Below are positions 17,280-26,204 of a DNA stretch of 43,506 bases, piece by piece. The translations under genes and the position numbers were made by a program. The notes under the pieces were generated by a model, which made no database searches, was not told where the DNA came from, and saw only the letters and a list, made by a program, of their open reading frames with translations. Position 1 is the stretch's first letter. Each line of letters begins with the position of its first letter. The DNA is from Sinomicrobium sp. (GTDB lineage Bacteria; Bacteroidota; Bacteroidia; Flavobacteriales; Flavobacteriaceae), in the NCBI GenBank assembly GCA_029266035.1, contig JAJUFH010000026.1, positions 1 through 43,506 on the forward strand. Reading direction: 5' to 3'.

Positions 17280-17549
17280 TTATTTTCTAAGTCCTAATTC
17301 TTTTACTATAGCACGATATCTCTCGATATCTTTTTTCTTGAGATAGTCGAGAAGACTTCTTCTTTTACCGACCAAGCTCACCAGAGAGCGCTCTGTATTA
17401 AAATCTTTTCTGTTCTTTTTCAGGTGTTCAGTAAGGTGAGTGATTCTATAAGTAAACAGGGCGATCTGTCCTTCGGCAGATCCGGTGTTTTTTTCAGAAC
17501 CTCCGTGCTTTTTAAAAATGTCTTCTTTTACTTCTTTTGATAAATACAT
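17280..17549 (-). CDS. rpsO: 30S ribosomal protein S15
   Basis: The 89-residue protein binds 16S rRNA and bridges to the 50S subunit. The start at 17549 (MYLSKEVKED) gives the standard S15 length; a longer open frame to 17606 is not supported by the family. The conserved GSAEGQIALFTYRI and LVGKRRSLLDYL segments are present. A -7 element and a short hairpin in the leader lie upstream. S15 commonly regulates its own translation through its leader RNA, so the hairpin deserves attention. Confidence 0.97.
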   Translation of the reverse strand: MYLSKEVKEDIFKKHGGSEKNTGSAEGQIALFTYRITHLTEHLKKNRKDFNTERSLVSLVGKRRSLLDYLKKKDIERYRAIVKELGLRK

Positions 17550-17582
17550 GCCAATATTGTTTAAATGATTCTTATGTATTGT

Positions 17583-17597
17583 GTTAGATTTTCTAAC
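17583..17597 (-). promoter_or_regulatory. Short hairpin at the 5' end of the rpsO leader
   Basis: GTTAGA and TCTAAC form a perfect 6-bp stem around a 3-nt loop, starting close to the predicted transcription start and ending 33 bp before the rpsO start. It could be part of an S15 autoregulatory leader or an mRNA-stabilising 5' hairpin; no further structure was evident to me. Confidence 0.4.
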
Positions 17598-17603
17598 AGG
17601 GCG

Positions 17604-17611
17604 CAAATATA
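17604..17611 (-). promoter_or_regulatory. -7 promoter element (TATATTTG) of rpsO
   Basis: Exact TAnnTTTG match, 55 bp upstream of the rpsO ATG at 17549. Confidence 0.6.
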
Positions 17612-17653
17612 GAATAAATAGTTGTAATATTATTGTTTCTGCCCAAAAAAAGC

Positions 17654-18511
17654 TTATGCTCCTATTTCTCGATTGAGAATGAGATCGAGATAGAGGTTGA
17701 TGTTTTTCTTGAGGTCTCTTCTGTGAGAAATAAAATCGAGGAATCCGTGTTCCTGTAAAAACTCAGAGGTCTGGAAACCTTCTGGCAAATCCTGACCTGT
17801 AGCTTCTTTAACCACCCTTGGTCCCGCAAAACCAATCAATGCGCCAGGTTCAGCGATATTGATATCGCCCAGCATGGCGTATGAGGCTGTTGTTCCACCA
17901 GTCGTTGGGTCAGTACAGAGTGAAATATAGGGTATGCGTGCCTCGGCGAGCTGGGCTAGTTTAGCCGACGTTTTAGCCAGTTGCATCAGTGAAAGCGCGG
18001 CTTCCATCATACGCGCCCCTCCCGATTTGGAAATCATGAGAAAGGGGATGTTATTTTGGATGGAATAATCGATAGCTCTCGCAATTTTTTCACCGACTAC
18101 GCTACCCATAGATCCGCCGATAAAAGCAAAATCCATACAGGCGATGACCAAGTCTTTTCCCATCGATTTGCCGACCGCTGTGCGCACGGCATCCTTGAGT
18201 TTGGTCTTCTCCTGGGCCTCCTTAAGACGGTCGGTGTACTTTTTGGTGTCTACGAATTTTAACGGATCCTTGGAGGTGAGATTCGGATTCAATTCTGTGA
18301 AAGTGTTGTCGTCAAAGAGGATAGAAAAGTATTCTTTACTCCCAATGCGAACGTGGTAATCGTCTTCCGGACTTACGTAAAAATTGCTTTCCAGTTCTTC
18401 GGCTCCGACAATTTTTCCTGTGGGCGACTTATACCAAAGTCCCTTTGGAGTGTCCTTTTTTTCTTCGGTCGAGGTCTGAATCCCTTTTTCTTTTCGTTTG
18501 AACCAAGCCAT
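17654..18511 (-). CDS. accD: Acetyl-CoA carboxylase carboxyltransferase beta subunit AccD, zinc-finger cysteines lost
   Basis: AccD and AccA transfer the carboxyl group from biotin to acetyl-CoA in fatty acid synthesis. The 285-residue crotonase-fold protein has the conserved [21 protein letters not shown] and [12 protein letters not shown] segments. The N-terminal four-cysteine zinc ribbon of the usual AccD is replaced: the positions read KSPTGK and VSPEDDYH, so no zinc can be bound in the normal way while the surrounding fold pattern (LW-K, AEELESN, HVRIG) remains. I believe this is shared by other flavobacteria. It follows the aldolase gene by 113 bp with no clear promoter element. Confidence 0.95.
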   Translation of the reverse strand: MAWFKRKEKGIQTSTEEKKDTPKGLWYKSPTGKIVGAEELESNFYVSPEDDYHVRIGSKEYFSILFDDNTFTELNPNLTSKDPLKFVDTKKYTDRLKEAQEKTKLKDAVRTAVGKSMGKDLVIACMDFAFIGGSMGSVVGEKIARAIDYSIQNNIPFLMISKSGGARMMEAALSLMQLAKTSAKLAQLAEARIPYISLCTDPTTGGTTASYAMLGDINIAEPGALIGFAGPRVVKEATGQDLPEGFQTSEFLQEHGFLDFISHRRDLKKNINLYLDLILNREIGA

Positions 18512-18624
18512 ATATTTCTTTTTCGTTATTGGATATTTGAGTTTTCCGAATTTTGGATGCGCAAGTTAAAAAAATAAGTCTTATAGCTGTACGCTGTTTA
18601 AATCCGGAAAATCCTGTAGCCTGT

Positions 18625-19692
18625 TTATAAGGTATTTACATTGTTAAGATCCTCAAAGGCTCTTTTTAAGCGCGCTTTAAACGTTTTTTCTCCTTCCCTG
18701 AGCCATACTCTCGGGTCGTAGAATTTCTTGTTGGGTTGATCGGCCCCTTCAGGGTTTCCAATCTGAGACTGAAGATAGTCTTTCTTGTCTTGTATATAAT
18801 CTCTTATTCCTTCTAAAAAGGCGTATTGAAGATCGGTGTCTATGTTCATTTTTATAACTCCGTAACCGATAGCTTCTCTGATCTCTTCGAGTGTAGAACC
18901 CGAACCGCCGTGGAATACAAAATCTATGCTGTTGGCAGGAACATTGAATTTTTTAGATACGAATTCCTGTGAGTTTTTCAGAATTTTAGGGGTCAGTTTT
19001 ACATTTCCGGGTTTGTATACACCGTGAACGTTACCAAAGGCCGCAGCTATGGTAAACTTGGGGCTCACTTTCATCAGTTCTTCGTATGCGTATGCCACCT
19101 CTTCGGGTTGGGTGTAGAGTTTTGAAGAGTCTACATCTGTATTGTCTACCCCGTCTTCTTCACCCCCGGTTACTCCGAGCTCGATTTCGAGGGTCATTCC
19201 TATCTTGCTCATACGGGCGAGATACTTTTTACAGATCTCAATATTCTCTTCAATGGGTTCTTCTGAGAGGTCGATCATATGAGAGCTGAACAGCGGTTTG
19301 CCGGTCTCGGTAAAGTGCTTTTCACTGGCATCCAGTAATCCGTCTATCCACGGCAATAGTTTTTTTGCACAGTGGTCGGTGTGAAGTATTACTGTAGCGC
19401 CGTAGGCTTCGGCGAGTTCGTGTATGTGTTTGGCTCCGGCGATAGCACCGAGAATTGCCGCTTGCTGTCCGTCGTTAGAAAGCCCTTTTCCAGCGTTAAA
19501 CTGGGCTCCTCCGTTAGAAAACTGTATGATAACCGGAGCGTTAAGGTCGGCTGCAGTTTCCAGCACGCTGTTGATGCTGTCTGATCCTATCACGTTTACC
19601 GCTGGTAGAGCAAATCCCTTACTTTTGGCATAGGCAAATATTTCCTGTACTTTATCCCCGGTAGCAACTCCGGCCTTGATATTGTGACTCAT
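18625..19692 (-). CDS. fbaA: Class II fructose-bisphosphate aldolase
   Basis: This zinc-dependent aldolase cleaves fructose-1,6-bisphosphate into dihydroxyacetone phosphate and glyceraldehyde-3-phosphate. At 355 residues it fits the class IIA (E. coli FbaA) length. The metal and catalytic region ILHTDHCAKK, the EIELGVTGGEEDGVDN segment, GNVHGVYKPGN and FHGGSGST are all present. It has its own -7 element 41 bp upstream. The product feeds Gap, which is encoded elsewhere in the window. Confidence 0.97.
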   Translation of the reverse strand: MSHNIKAGVATGDKVQEIFAYAKSKGFALPAVNVIGSDSINSVLETAADLNAPVIIQFSNGGAQFNAGKGLSNDGQQAAILGAIAGAKHIHELAEAYGATVILHTDHCAKKLLPWIDGLLDASEKHFTETGKPLFSSHMIDLSEEPIEENIEICKKYLARMSKIGMTLEIELGVTGGEEDGVDNTDVDSSKLYTQPEEVAYAYEELMKVSPKFTIAAAFGNVHGVYKPGNVKLTPKILKNSQEFVSKKFNVPANSIDFVFHGGSGSTLEEIREAIGYGVIKMNIDTDLQYAFLEGIRDYIQDKKDYLQSQIGNPEGADQPNKKFYDPRVWLREGEKTFKARLKRAFEDLNNVNTL

Positions 19693-19732
19693 AGTTTTTA
19701 AAGTTTTCCTGAATTAGACAGTTATTAAAAAG

Positions 19733-19740
19733 CAAAAGTA
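19733..19740 (-). promoter_or_regulatory. -7 promoter element (TACTTTTG) of fbaA
   Basis: Exact TAnnTTTG match on the minus strand, 41 bp upstream of the fbaA ATG. Confidence 0.55.
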
Positions 19741-19824
19741 ATAAAATTAGCAGTCTTAATCTCAAAATAGAGCGGCAAATTGAGATGTAGGGTGTAGTGT
19801 AGATAGTGTGTAATGAATAGGGCC

Positions 19825-22386
19825 TTAAAAGGGGTAATTAATTCCGATGTTGTACACTGCATTGCCGAAGTTGTAATCCCGAAACCATCTCTTTTCCATA
19901 GGTTCTGCAGGGTTGTAGGTCTTAAATCCGGTATCTAATCGAATGACAAAAAATCCGAAATCGTATCTGAAGCCAAAGCCACTGCCGAGGGCTATATCTT
20001 TAAGTGAAGACAAACCGGTAAAAACAGCATCTTCGTCGTCCACGTCGTCTAAGGTATTCCATATATTTCCGGCATCGACAAAAAAGGCACCGTTTAGGCT
20101 TCCCATAATGTTAAATCTGTACTCGAGATTCAGTGCTATTTTCAAGTTAGCCTCGTTAAAGTCGTTCCTGGCATTTGTGCGTCCCGGTCCGAGAGAATAA
20201 GCCTGCCATGCTCGGTTGTCGTTTGTTCCTCCGGCAAAGTAACTCCTCGAAAAGGGGATGTTAGTGGCATTGCCATAGGGAATTGCGAGTCCGAAAAAAC
20301 TTCTGAAAGCAAAAATTCCCCGACTTGATACCTGTAAGTGTTTGATAAAATCCAGTTCTGTCTTTACGTATTGGGAGTACTGTACGTCGAAGACCAACTT
20401 TTTATCCTGATCGTTTTTGTTGAAATCGATGAGTTGTGAAGCGGCAGATAAAAAATTTCCGGCAGTTTCCAGTTTAGCCTTGAACTGTGAAAAGGTATTG
20501 TCGCTTGTTCCACGGCGGGTGTTGTGAGTGTATGTAAAATTGGAGGCGAATATCAGGTTGTTGGCGCTGAGTCTCCTTCGGCGTTCTTCTATGCTCGAAA
20601 TAGTGCGGTAATCTTCAGAGCCAGGAGTTATACCGCCTATGCCTCCTGAGAGTGCGTCTCTGGTAAACTGACGAGCCCCATCGGGGATGAGAAGATCGCC
20701 TCCATCGTCGAAATATGTAGGATTGGTGCTGGTGTTTCCCGCGATGTGGTTGAGTCGTTCATAGCTGTTCTGGTAAACCTGAAAATAACGATCGACGTTG
20801 AGATTTCGAATGAATTCGATATTGATAAGCTCAAAGCTGTGTTTTTTTCGATATGATGGTGTCCAATTGTAGCGCAATATGGTGTTGAAACTCTGTTTGT
20901 CCAATCCGATATTTCTCTGAAAGGAACTACCTACCGATATACGTGTTTCGGGTAACATATATTTTGGGATAATTCGATCGGTGCTAATCGGAAAGAATAT
21001 CCTCGGGAAGTTGAGCCTTATATCGCCTCCAAACTCGGAGATATTAAAAAAACGGTCGTGAGGATTACTAGCTTCTCTCGACGAACCTATGGTTCCTCGT
21101 GCCGATACCTCTAGTGTTTCTGCCCCCCTGAAGACATTGCGACTTATCAGCGATGTGCTAAATGATATCCCTACATCTTGTATGTTGGAATGGGAGATAT
21201 CGGTGTTTAGCCCAAGGGAAAATTTAGGGCGGTGAGAGAGGTATATATTGGTGTTGAGACTGTCGTCGGTACCACGGGCATAACGGTACTCTATATTTGG
21301 ATATTTAAAAGTGTTGAGATTGCTAATCTGTCTGTAAGTACGACTGCGATCAATTTCGCGATACAGGCTACCGGGTGTAATAGCTACGGCATCGGCAAGA
21401 GCTTTGGGCTTGTATCTCAATTTGTTTCGGAAATAAATGGTGAAGCGGTCGTATGTGATCGAATCCAGAGATTCTTGCTCCATGCCAAAAGTGTAGTCGG
21501 CATAAATGTTTACGTTTTTAATGTGATGTATTTTGTAGGGAACCTCTTTTACTGTGTCTCCTACGCGTTCGTATCGGTTGTTTATCTCTATTTCGACCGG
21601 CATTTTATAATCTTCATTAGAGGCGACTGTATCGCGCAACACATTGAAGTGTACCGACGAATTGGGTTGAAATTGGTATATACCCGTATTGGTGAGAATG
21701 GAGTTGATACGCTCGCGTTCGGCCTCAAAATGTGCCAAGTCGAATTGCTCTCCTTGTTTTATCAGATTTCTAGAGTTGTATCTGTTGTATATGGAATCTA
21801 TATCGGGAGAGGCAATTTTTTTGGTAATACTGTCGATAAAATATGGATTACCTGTAGTTACGTGATAATTTACCTCACCCTGTTTTTTCTTATTCGGTAT
21901 AGAGTCGATAGAAAACGTTACCTTGTTGTTAAAATATCCCTTGCTGTTGTAGTAAAGACTGAGGCGGTCTTTAGATTTTTGTGCTCCGGTTTCCTCTATA
22001 ATTACTGGAGGTTCTCCTGTTTCCATTAGCCAATTGTTAAAACCCACCACCGATCTGCCTAGCTCTATCACTTGTTTTTCAGACAAGAGCCTACTAAGTC
22101 TTTTTTTTCTCTTTTCTTTGCGATACAACCAGTCGGTAAACGCTGAATCCGATTTCGGCGTGGCGAGATTGTACAAGTGCAGTTTCAGATTAAATCCCAA
22201 CAAGGCGTTGTTGGGGTGCTGCGACATAAGGTTGTGTAAACGCTCTCCTTTTTCCCGTTTCCCGTTTACATAAATGTTGTTTTGGGTAAGGAGCAGCTCG
22301 TTATCGCCTACTCTTTTTACCGTATTACAAGATACTATAGACAGTATTAAAAAGATTACCGCTATTTTTGTGGTTTGGGTTTTCAA
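19825..22386 (-). CDS. tamL: TamL-type lipidated BamA/TamA-family outer membrane protein
   Basis: The 853-residue protein has a signal peptide ending in a lipobox-like VSC (Cys20), several POTRA-like repeats (about 30-390) and a C-terminal Omp85 barrel (about 400-853) with a GTNDNRAWQAYSLGPG segment resembling the conserved barrel motif, ending in NYPF. In Bacteroidota this lipoprotein replaces TamA and works with TamB in outer membrane biogenesis; tamB is not beside it here. No in-frame ATG exists between the preceding stop and the signal peptide, so the start is a TTG at 22384-22386. Confidence 0.9.
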   Translation of the reverse strand: MKTQTTKIAVIFLILSIVSCNTVKRVGDNELLLTQNNIYVNGKREKGERLHNLMSQHPNNALLGFNLKLHLYNLATPKSDSAFTDWLYRKEKRKKRLSRLLSEKQVIELGRSVVGFNNWLMETGEPPVIIEETGAQKSKDRLSLYYNSKGYFNNKVTFSIDSIPNKKKQGEVNYHVTTGNPYFIDSITKKIASPDIDSIYNRYNSRNLIKQGEQFDLAHFEAERERINSILTNTGIYQFQPNSSVHFNVLRDTVASNEDYKMPVEIEINNRYERVGDTVKEVPYKIHHIKNVNIYADYTFGMEQESLDSITYDRFTIYFRNKLRYKPKALADAVAITPGSLYREIDRSRTYRQISNLNTFKYPNIEYRYARGTDDSLNTNIYLSHRPKFSLGLNTDISHSNIQDVGISFSTSLISRNVFRGAETLEVSARGTIGSSREASNPHDRFFNISEFGGDIRLNFPRIFFPISTDRIIPKYMLPETRISVGSSFQRNIGLDKQSFNTILRYNWTPSYRKKHSFELINIEFIRNLNVDRYFQVYQNSYERLNHIAGNTSTNPTYFDDGGDLLIPDGARQFTRDALSGGIGGITPGSEDYRTISSIEERRRRLSANNLIFASNFTYTHNTRRGTSDNTFSQFKAKLETAGNFLSAASQLIDFNKNDQDKKLVFDVQYSQYVKTELDFIKHLQVSSRGIFAFRSFFGLAIPYGNATNIPFSRSYFAGGTNDNRAWQAYSLGPGRTNARNDFNEANLKIALNLEYRFNIMGSLNGAFFVDAGNIWNTLDDVDDEDAVFTGLSSLKDIALGSGFGFRYDFGFFVIRLDTGFKTYNPAEPMEKRWFRDYNFGNAVYNIGINYPF

Positions 22387-22497
22387 TGGAAAACAACGGG
22401 TTTTAACAGGTTTCAGATTTTATGAATAACCAGAGTCTCTTAGGTTCTTTGGTTAGACAAAGATGTAAAAAAAATGTGTGAAAATACACTGTGACGG

Positions 22498-23229
22498 ATG
22501 GTTAGTAAAAGCGAAATTAAACTAATAACGGGTTTAGACCAAAAAAAGTACCGCAAGCGACATGGAATATTTGTGGCTGAAGGTGTAAAAGTTATTACCG
22601 AGCTTATCGATGCTGGGATGAATTTGAGGGAATTGTACACCACAGATACCGACTGTTTTCCTGCTGCCCTTAGCTGTACACGAGAGATATCAGAGCAAGA
22701 GTTGAAAAAAATCAGTCGCTTGAAAACACCGAATAAAGCACTTGCCCTTTTTGAGATACCGGCAGAAAAAGAAATCAAAAACTCCGGATTGGTGCTTGTT
22801 CTCGACGACATAAGGGATCCGGGTAATCTGGGTACCATCATCCGCTTGTGTGACTGGTTTGGTGTAGATCAGTTAGTTTGCAGTGCTACGACAGTAGATT
22901 GCTACAACGCCAAAGTGGTACAGGCCAGTATGGGATCTCTGGCTCGGGTAAATGTAGTGTACAGGGAGTTGGAAAACTATATTCAAGAATCTGAACTCCC
23001 CGTATTTACAGCCGATATGAACGGTGAGAATGTTTACGACTCCCACTTGCCCGAACAAGGTATCTTAGTAATGGGGAATGAGGCCAATGGCATATCAGAC
23101 AAAATACGCTCGCTCTCCCACAAAATTCTTTCAATCCCCCGCTTTGGATATATGCAACAAACAGAGAGCCTTAATGTGGCTACTGCAACCGCGGTTCTTT
23201 TAAGTGAATTCCGCAGAAGAGGGAATTAA
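22498..23229 (+). CDS. SpoU/TrmH-family RNA 2'-O-methyltransferase
   Basis: The 243-residue protein has an N-terminal substrate-binding domain (about 1-85, KKYRKRHGIFVAEG) and a SPOUT knot domain with the three family motifs: DDIRDPGNLGTIIR (motif 1), GILVMGNEANGIS (motif 2) and IPRFGYMQQTESLNVATATAVLLSEF (motif 3). It uses SAM to methylate a ribose in rRNA or tRNA; the exact target cannot be told from sequence, and RlmB-like 23S modification is one option. It lies head to head with tamL, 111 bp apart. Confidence 0.92.
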   Translation: MVSKSEIKLITGLDQKKYRKRHGIFVAEGVKVITELIDAGMNLRELYTTDTDCFPAALSCTREISEQELKKISRLKTPNKALALFEIPAEKEIKNSGLVLVLDDIRDPGNLGTIIRLCDWFGVDQLVCSATTVDCYNAKVVQASMGSLARVNVVYRELENYIQESELPVFTADMNGENVYDSHLPEQGILVMGNEANGISDKIRSLSHKILSIPRFGYMQQTESLNVATATAVLLSEFRRRGN

Positions 23230-23412
23230 TAATTGCGTGTTTCTGCGAGGAGGACAGTGTTTTAAACCTTCGTTTGTTCAGAATAAAATTTTAAGCGCAA
23301 TAATCCCTTGTTGTATATGGTATTGATAAGCGTAATAGCTCCTAAAAATAGAATAACATAAAATATAATTGAAAAAAATATATAATTCGTAATTTTCGTG
23401 TTATTTTTTGTT

Positions 23413-23420
23413 TACATTTG
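23413..23420 (+). promoter_or_regulatory. -7 promoter element (TACATTTG) of the PUL operon
   Basis: Exact TAnnTTTG match, 38 bp upstream of the GH92 ATG. The expected transcription start falls at the left edge of the palindrome at 23425-23444. Confidence 0.65.
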
Positions 23421-23424
23421 TATA

Positions 23425-23446
23425 ATGTCCATATGTATGAACATAT
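23425..23446. promoter_or_regulatory. Candidate GntR operator at the PUL promoter
   Basis: ATGTCCATA-TG-TATGAACAT (23425-23444) is an inverted repeat with 8 of 9 positions matching. Within it, TCCATAT-N6-ACATAT (23428-23446) recurs on the other strand at 38979-38997 in front of the gntR gene. Its position just after the -7 element would let a bound repressor block initiation. Confidence 0.6.
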
Positions 23447-23458
23447 AAAATTAAACTG

Positions 23459-26167
23459 ATGAAAAGAAAAGGTAAAATAAGGCTTTTGAGTACTGCTGTT
23501 ATTTTCTTTTTGGCCTGTGTGCTGTACGGGCAAACGGGAAACATAGCTAAGGAAGCTAGAATATCGGCTTCAACGATTTTATCGGATGCCTTTTCTCCAC
23601 AAAATATTGCAGATGGTATTATAGGGGTTCCGGGAGTGGGCGAATGGGCATGCGAAGGGGTCACGACAGATTGGGGATACATTCGTTTTCCTTGGGTTGA
23701 ATTGCGTTGGGAGAAGCCACGGAAAATCAATCGAATAGTTGTATACGATCGTCCTACTGAAAAAGAATTTACTGCAGGGGGCAAGCTTGTGTTTAGCGAT
23801 GGGAGTTCGATATGGGTAAACCGCATACCGAATAATGGAGAAGGAAAGGAGGTTCGATTTGATACCAAAGCAGTAGAATGGGTGAAATTTCAGGTCACTG
23901 ATGGTGATGGGAAAGATTTGGGATTGTCTGAAATAGAGGTGTTTGCGGCTCCAGAAGATAGGGATGAGGCTGTTTTTTGGGTAGACCCTTATATTGAAAC
24001 CAACCGGGGCCGTTATTTGTTTTTTATCACGGGATCCAGACCGTTTGGTATGATGAGTGCCGCTCCTCTTACACGAAATAAGAATCAGAATGGCGGCGGT
24101 TATAATTACAATGACGAACATATTCTAGGCTTTGAGCAAATTCACAGTTGGATGCTGGGTGGACTGGAAATTATGCCCGCACCTGCAGCGGTAGATCCTA
24201 CCAGAGGGCAGGAGGGCTGGAAGTCGGCTTTTAGTCATGAGGACGAAATAGTGCAACCGGGGTATCAGCGAGTTTATCTCAAGGATCATGGTGTTCGTAC
24301 AGAATTTACCGCCACTGACAGGGTGAGTTTTTACCGTTTCGCTTTTACAAAAACTATGGAAACTCAGGTGTTGACTAATCTCGGTGGATATGTGAGCAAT
24401 GTGCAGATGGAAAACGCATATGTGCAGCGAAAGGGAGAACGCACTATAGAAGGGTATTTCAGTACAACGAATCGCTTTTGGGGAGGGCCGGAAGACGTGA
24501 AGGTCTTTTTTGTAGCAGAATTTGACAAGCCTTTTAAGCGAGTTGATGGGTGGACTGGTAAAAGGCGTTTTTACAATATAAATGAAATTGAAGGCGATAG
24601 TACCGGAGTTACCGCAATTTACGATGTAAGTGCGGGAGATGTGTTGCAGATGAAGATAGCTATTTCCTATACCAGTGTGGAAAATGCCAGAAATAACATC
24701 AATAGAGAATGCGCTCACTGGGATTTTGACAAAGTCCATCGCGAGTCGGTCAATGAATGGAACGATTGGTTGGGAAAAATAGAAGTAAAAGGGGGGAGCC
24801 GTGAGCAAAGAGTAAAATTTTATACCGATCTGTGGCATGTGCTTTTAGGTAGACAGAAAATAAATGACATTTCTGGCGATTATCCCGATCGTACTTCAGG
24901 AATTCGAAAAGGAACTTTTACAGAGGCTGATTTTAAGATAAAGACCTTGCCCAAGGATGGAAATGGCAATTTGGAGTTCAATATGTACAATTCGGATGCT
25001 TGGTGGCTTACACAGTGGAATCTGAATGTGTTGTGGGGACTCGCATGGCCGGAGGTAATGGATGAGATGTCAGCTTCTATGGTACAGTATGCAGTTAACG
25101 GTGGACTCTTACCCCGTGGCCCCAGTGGTGGCGGTTATTCTTATATCATGACAGGGTCCCCGGCAACCAATCTCATCGTTTCCACTTTTCAGAAGGGCTT
25201 ACTCACCAAAATAGATAGCGAAATTGCATATGATGTAGTGAAAAGAAATCTGTTACCGGGAGGGATGCTTGGAGATGCCGCCGATATCCAATTTTATACA
25301 GACAATGGATACTGGCCTGAAAATGCAGGAATCACCCTTGAGGCTTCTTTTCAAGATTACGCCTTGTCGCAAATGGCAAAAACAATGGGGAAAAATAAAG
25401 ATTATCGTTTTTTTAGCAAGAGAGCAAGTGGATGGAAGACGCTATTTAACTCGGAGCAGAAATTGATATTCCCAAGAGATCGAAAAGGTAACTTTATGCA
25501 CAACGACCCACTTTCAGGAAAAGGCTGGATTGAAGCCAATGCTTGGCAGGCTACATGGTCGGTATCACATCAAATTGAGGAACTGGCCTCACTGATGGGA
25601 GGGGAAGATGTACTGTGCGACAAACTCAATCACGCTTTCGAAATGGCAGAAGAAGACGATTTTGTCTTTGCCTACAACGAAGGGTATGTGAGCTATGCCA
25701 ATCAGCCCGGTTGTTCTAATGCCCATGTTTTTAATCACGCCGGAAAACCTTGGCTCAGCCAGTATTGGGTTCGCAAAGTAGGGAAACAGGCATATGGAGG
25801 TACTACTCCCGATTTGGGGTATGGCGGGCACGATGAAGACCAAGGGCAGATGGGAGGAGTCAGTGCTTTAATGGCTATCGGACTGTTTAGTCTCGATGGC
25901 AATGTTTCTCAAAATCCGGTATACGATATTACCAGTCCGGTTTTCGATGAGGTGCTGATCAAACTCGACCCAAAATACTACGAAGGAAAAGAATTTAAGA
26001 TCATTACCCATAACAACAGCCCCGATCATGTGTACATTCAAAAAGCCCTTTTAAACGGAGAGGAATATCAGAAATACTGGTTTTCTCACAATGTTTTTCA
26101 AAAAGGAGGGAGCCTTGAACTCTACCTTGGCGACAAACCTAATATGCAGTGGGGAACCAAGAATTGA
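23459..26167 (+). CDS. Secreted GH92 family glycoside hydrolase with N-terminal discoidin-like domain
   Basis: The 902-residue protein has a signal peptide (ending near ACVLYGQ), a discoidin/CBM32-like beta-sandwich (about 25-165) and a GH92 catalytic module (about 170-895). GH92 enzymes are calcium-dependent exo-alpha-mannosidases. The likely general acid is Glu692 in WIEANAWQATW, and the catalytic aspartates are Asp792 and Asp794 in HDEDQGQM; all are kept. The usual NEPSHH segment near the leaving-group subsite reads NQPGCS (Gln749), and the N-terminal GHGxTFPGA motif is replaced by RGRYLFFITGSRPFGM. These mark a divergent GH92 clade whose linkage preference I cannot assign. First gene of the PUL, 37 bp before susC. 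Confidence 0.9.
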   Translation: MKRKGKIRLLSTAVIFFLACVLYGQTGNIAKEARISASTILSDAFSPQNIADGIIGVPGVGEWACEGVTTDWGYIRFPWVELRWEKPRKINRIVVYDRPTEKEFTAGGKLVFSDGSSIWVNRIPNNGEGKEVRFDTKAVEWVKFQVTDGDGKDLGLSEIEVFAAPEDRDEAVFWVDPYIETNRGRYLFFITGSRPFGMMSAAPLTRNKNQNGGGYNYNDEHILGFEQIHSWMLGGLEIMPAPAAVDPTRGQEGWKSAFSHEDEIVQPGYQRVYLKDHGVRTEFTATDRVSFYRFAFTKTMETQVLTNLGGYVSNVQMENAYVQRKGERTIEGYFSTTNRFWGGPEDVKVFFVAEFDKPFKRVDGWTGKRRFYNINEIEGDSTGVTAIYDVSAGDVLQMKIAISYTSVENARNNINRECAHWDFDKVHRESVNEWNDWLGKIEVKGGSREQRVKFYTDLWHVLLGRQKINDISGDYPDRTSGIRKGTFTEADFKIKTLPKDGNGNLEFNMYNSDAWWLTQWNLNVLWGLAWPEVMDEMSASMVQYAVNGGLLPRGPSGGGYSYIMTGSPATNLIVSTFQKGLLTKIDSEIAYDVVKRNLLPGGMLGDAADIQFYTDNGYWPENAGITLEASFQDYALSQMAKTMGKNKDYRFFSKRASGWKTLFNSEQKLIFPRDRKGNFMHNDPLSGKGWIEANAWQATWSVSHQIEELASLMGGEDVLCDKLNHAFEMAEEDDFVFAYNEGYVSYANQPGCSNAHVFNHAGKPWLSQYWVRKVGKQAYGGTTPDLGYGGHDEDQGQMGGVSALMAIGLFSLDGNVSQNPVYDITSPVFDEVLIKLDPKYYEGKEFKIITHNNSPDHVYIQKALLNGEEYQKYWFSHNVFQKGGSLELYLGDKPNMQWGTKN

Positions 26168-26204
26168 GATCTAAAATGAGTAGCAATCAAAAATCTGTTT
26201 TATT

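Noticed and set aside
17550-17606. N-terminal extension of S15
   Set aside because: S15 is about 89 residues and begins MYLS here; the extension overlaps the leader hairpin and promoter region.
25532-25705. GH92 enzyme as a mannose-1-phosphate-type mannosidase that lost its general acid (Gln for Glu)
   Set aside because: The Glu-to-Gln change is in the NEP segment near the leaving-group site. The likely general acid in the EANAWQ motif (Glu692) lies about 100 residues before the catalytic aspartates, as expected, and is retained.
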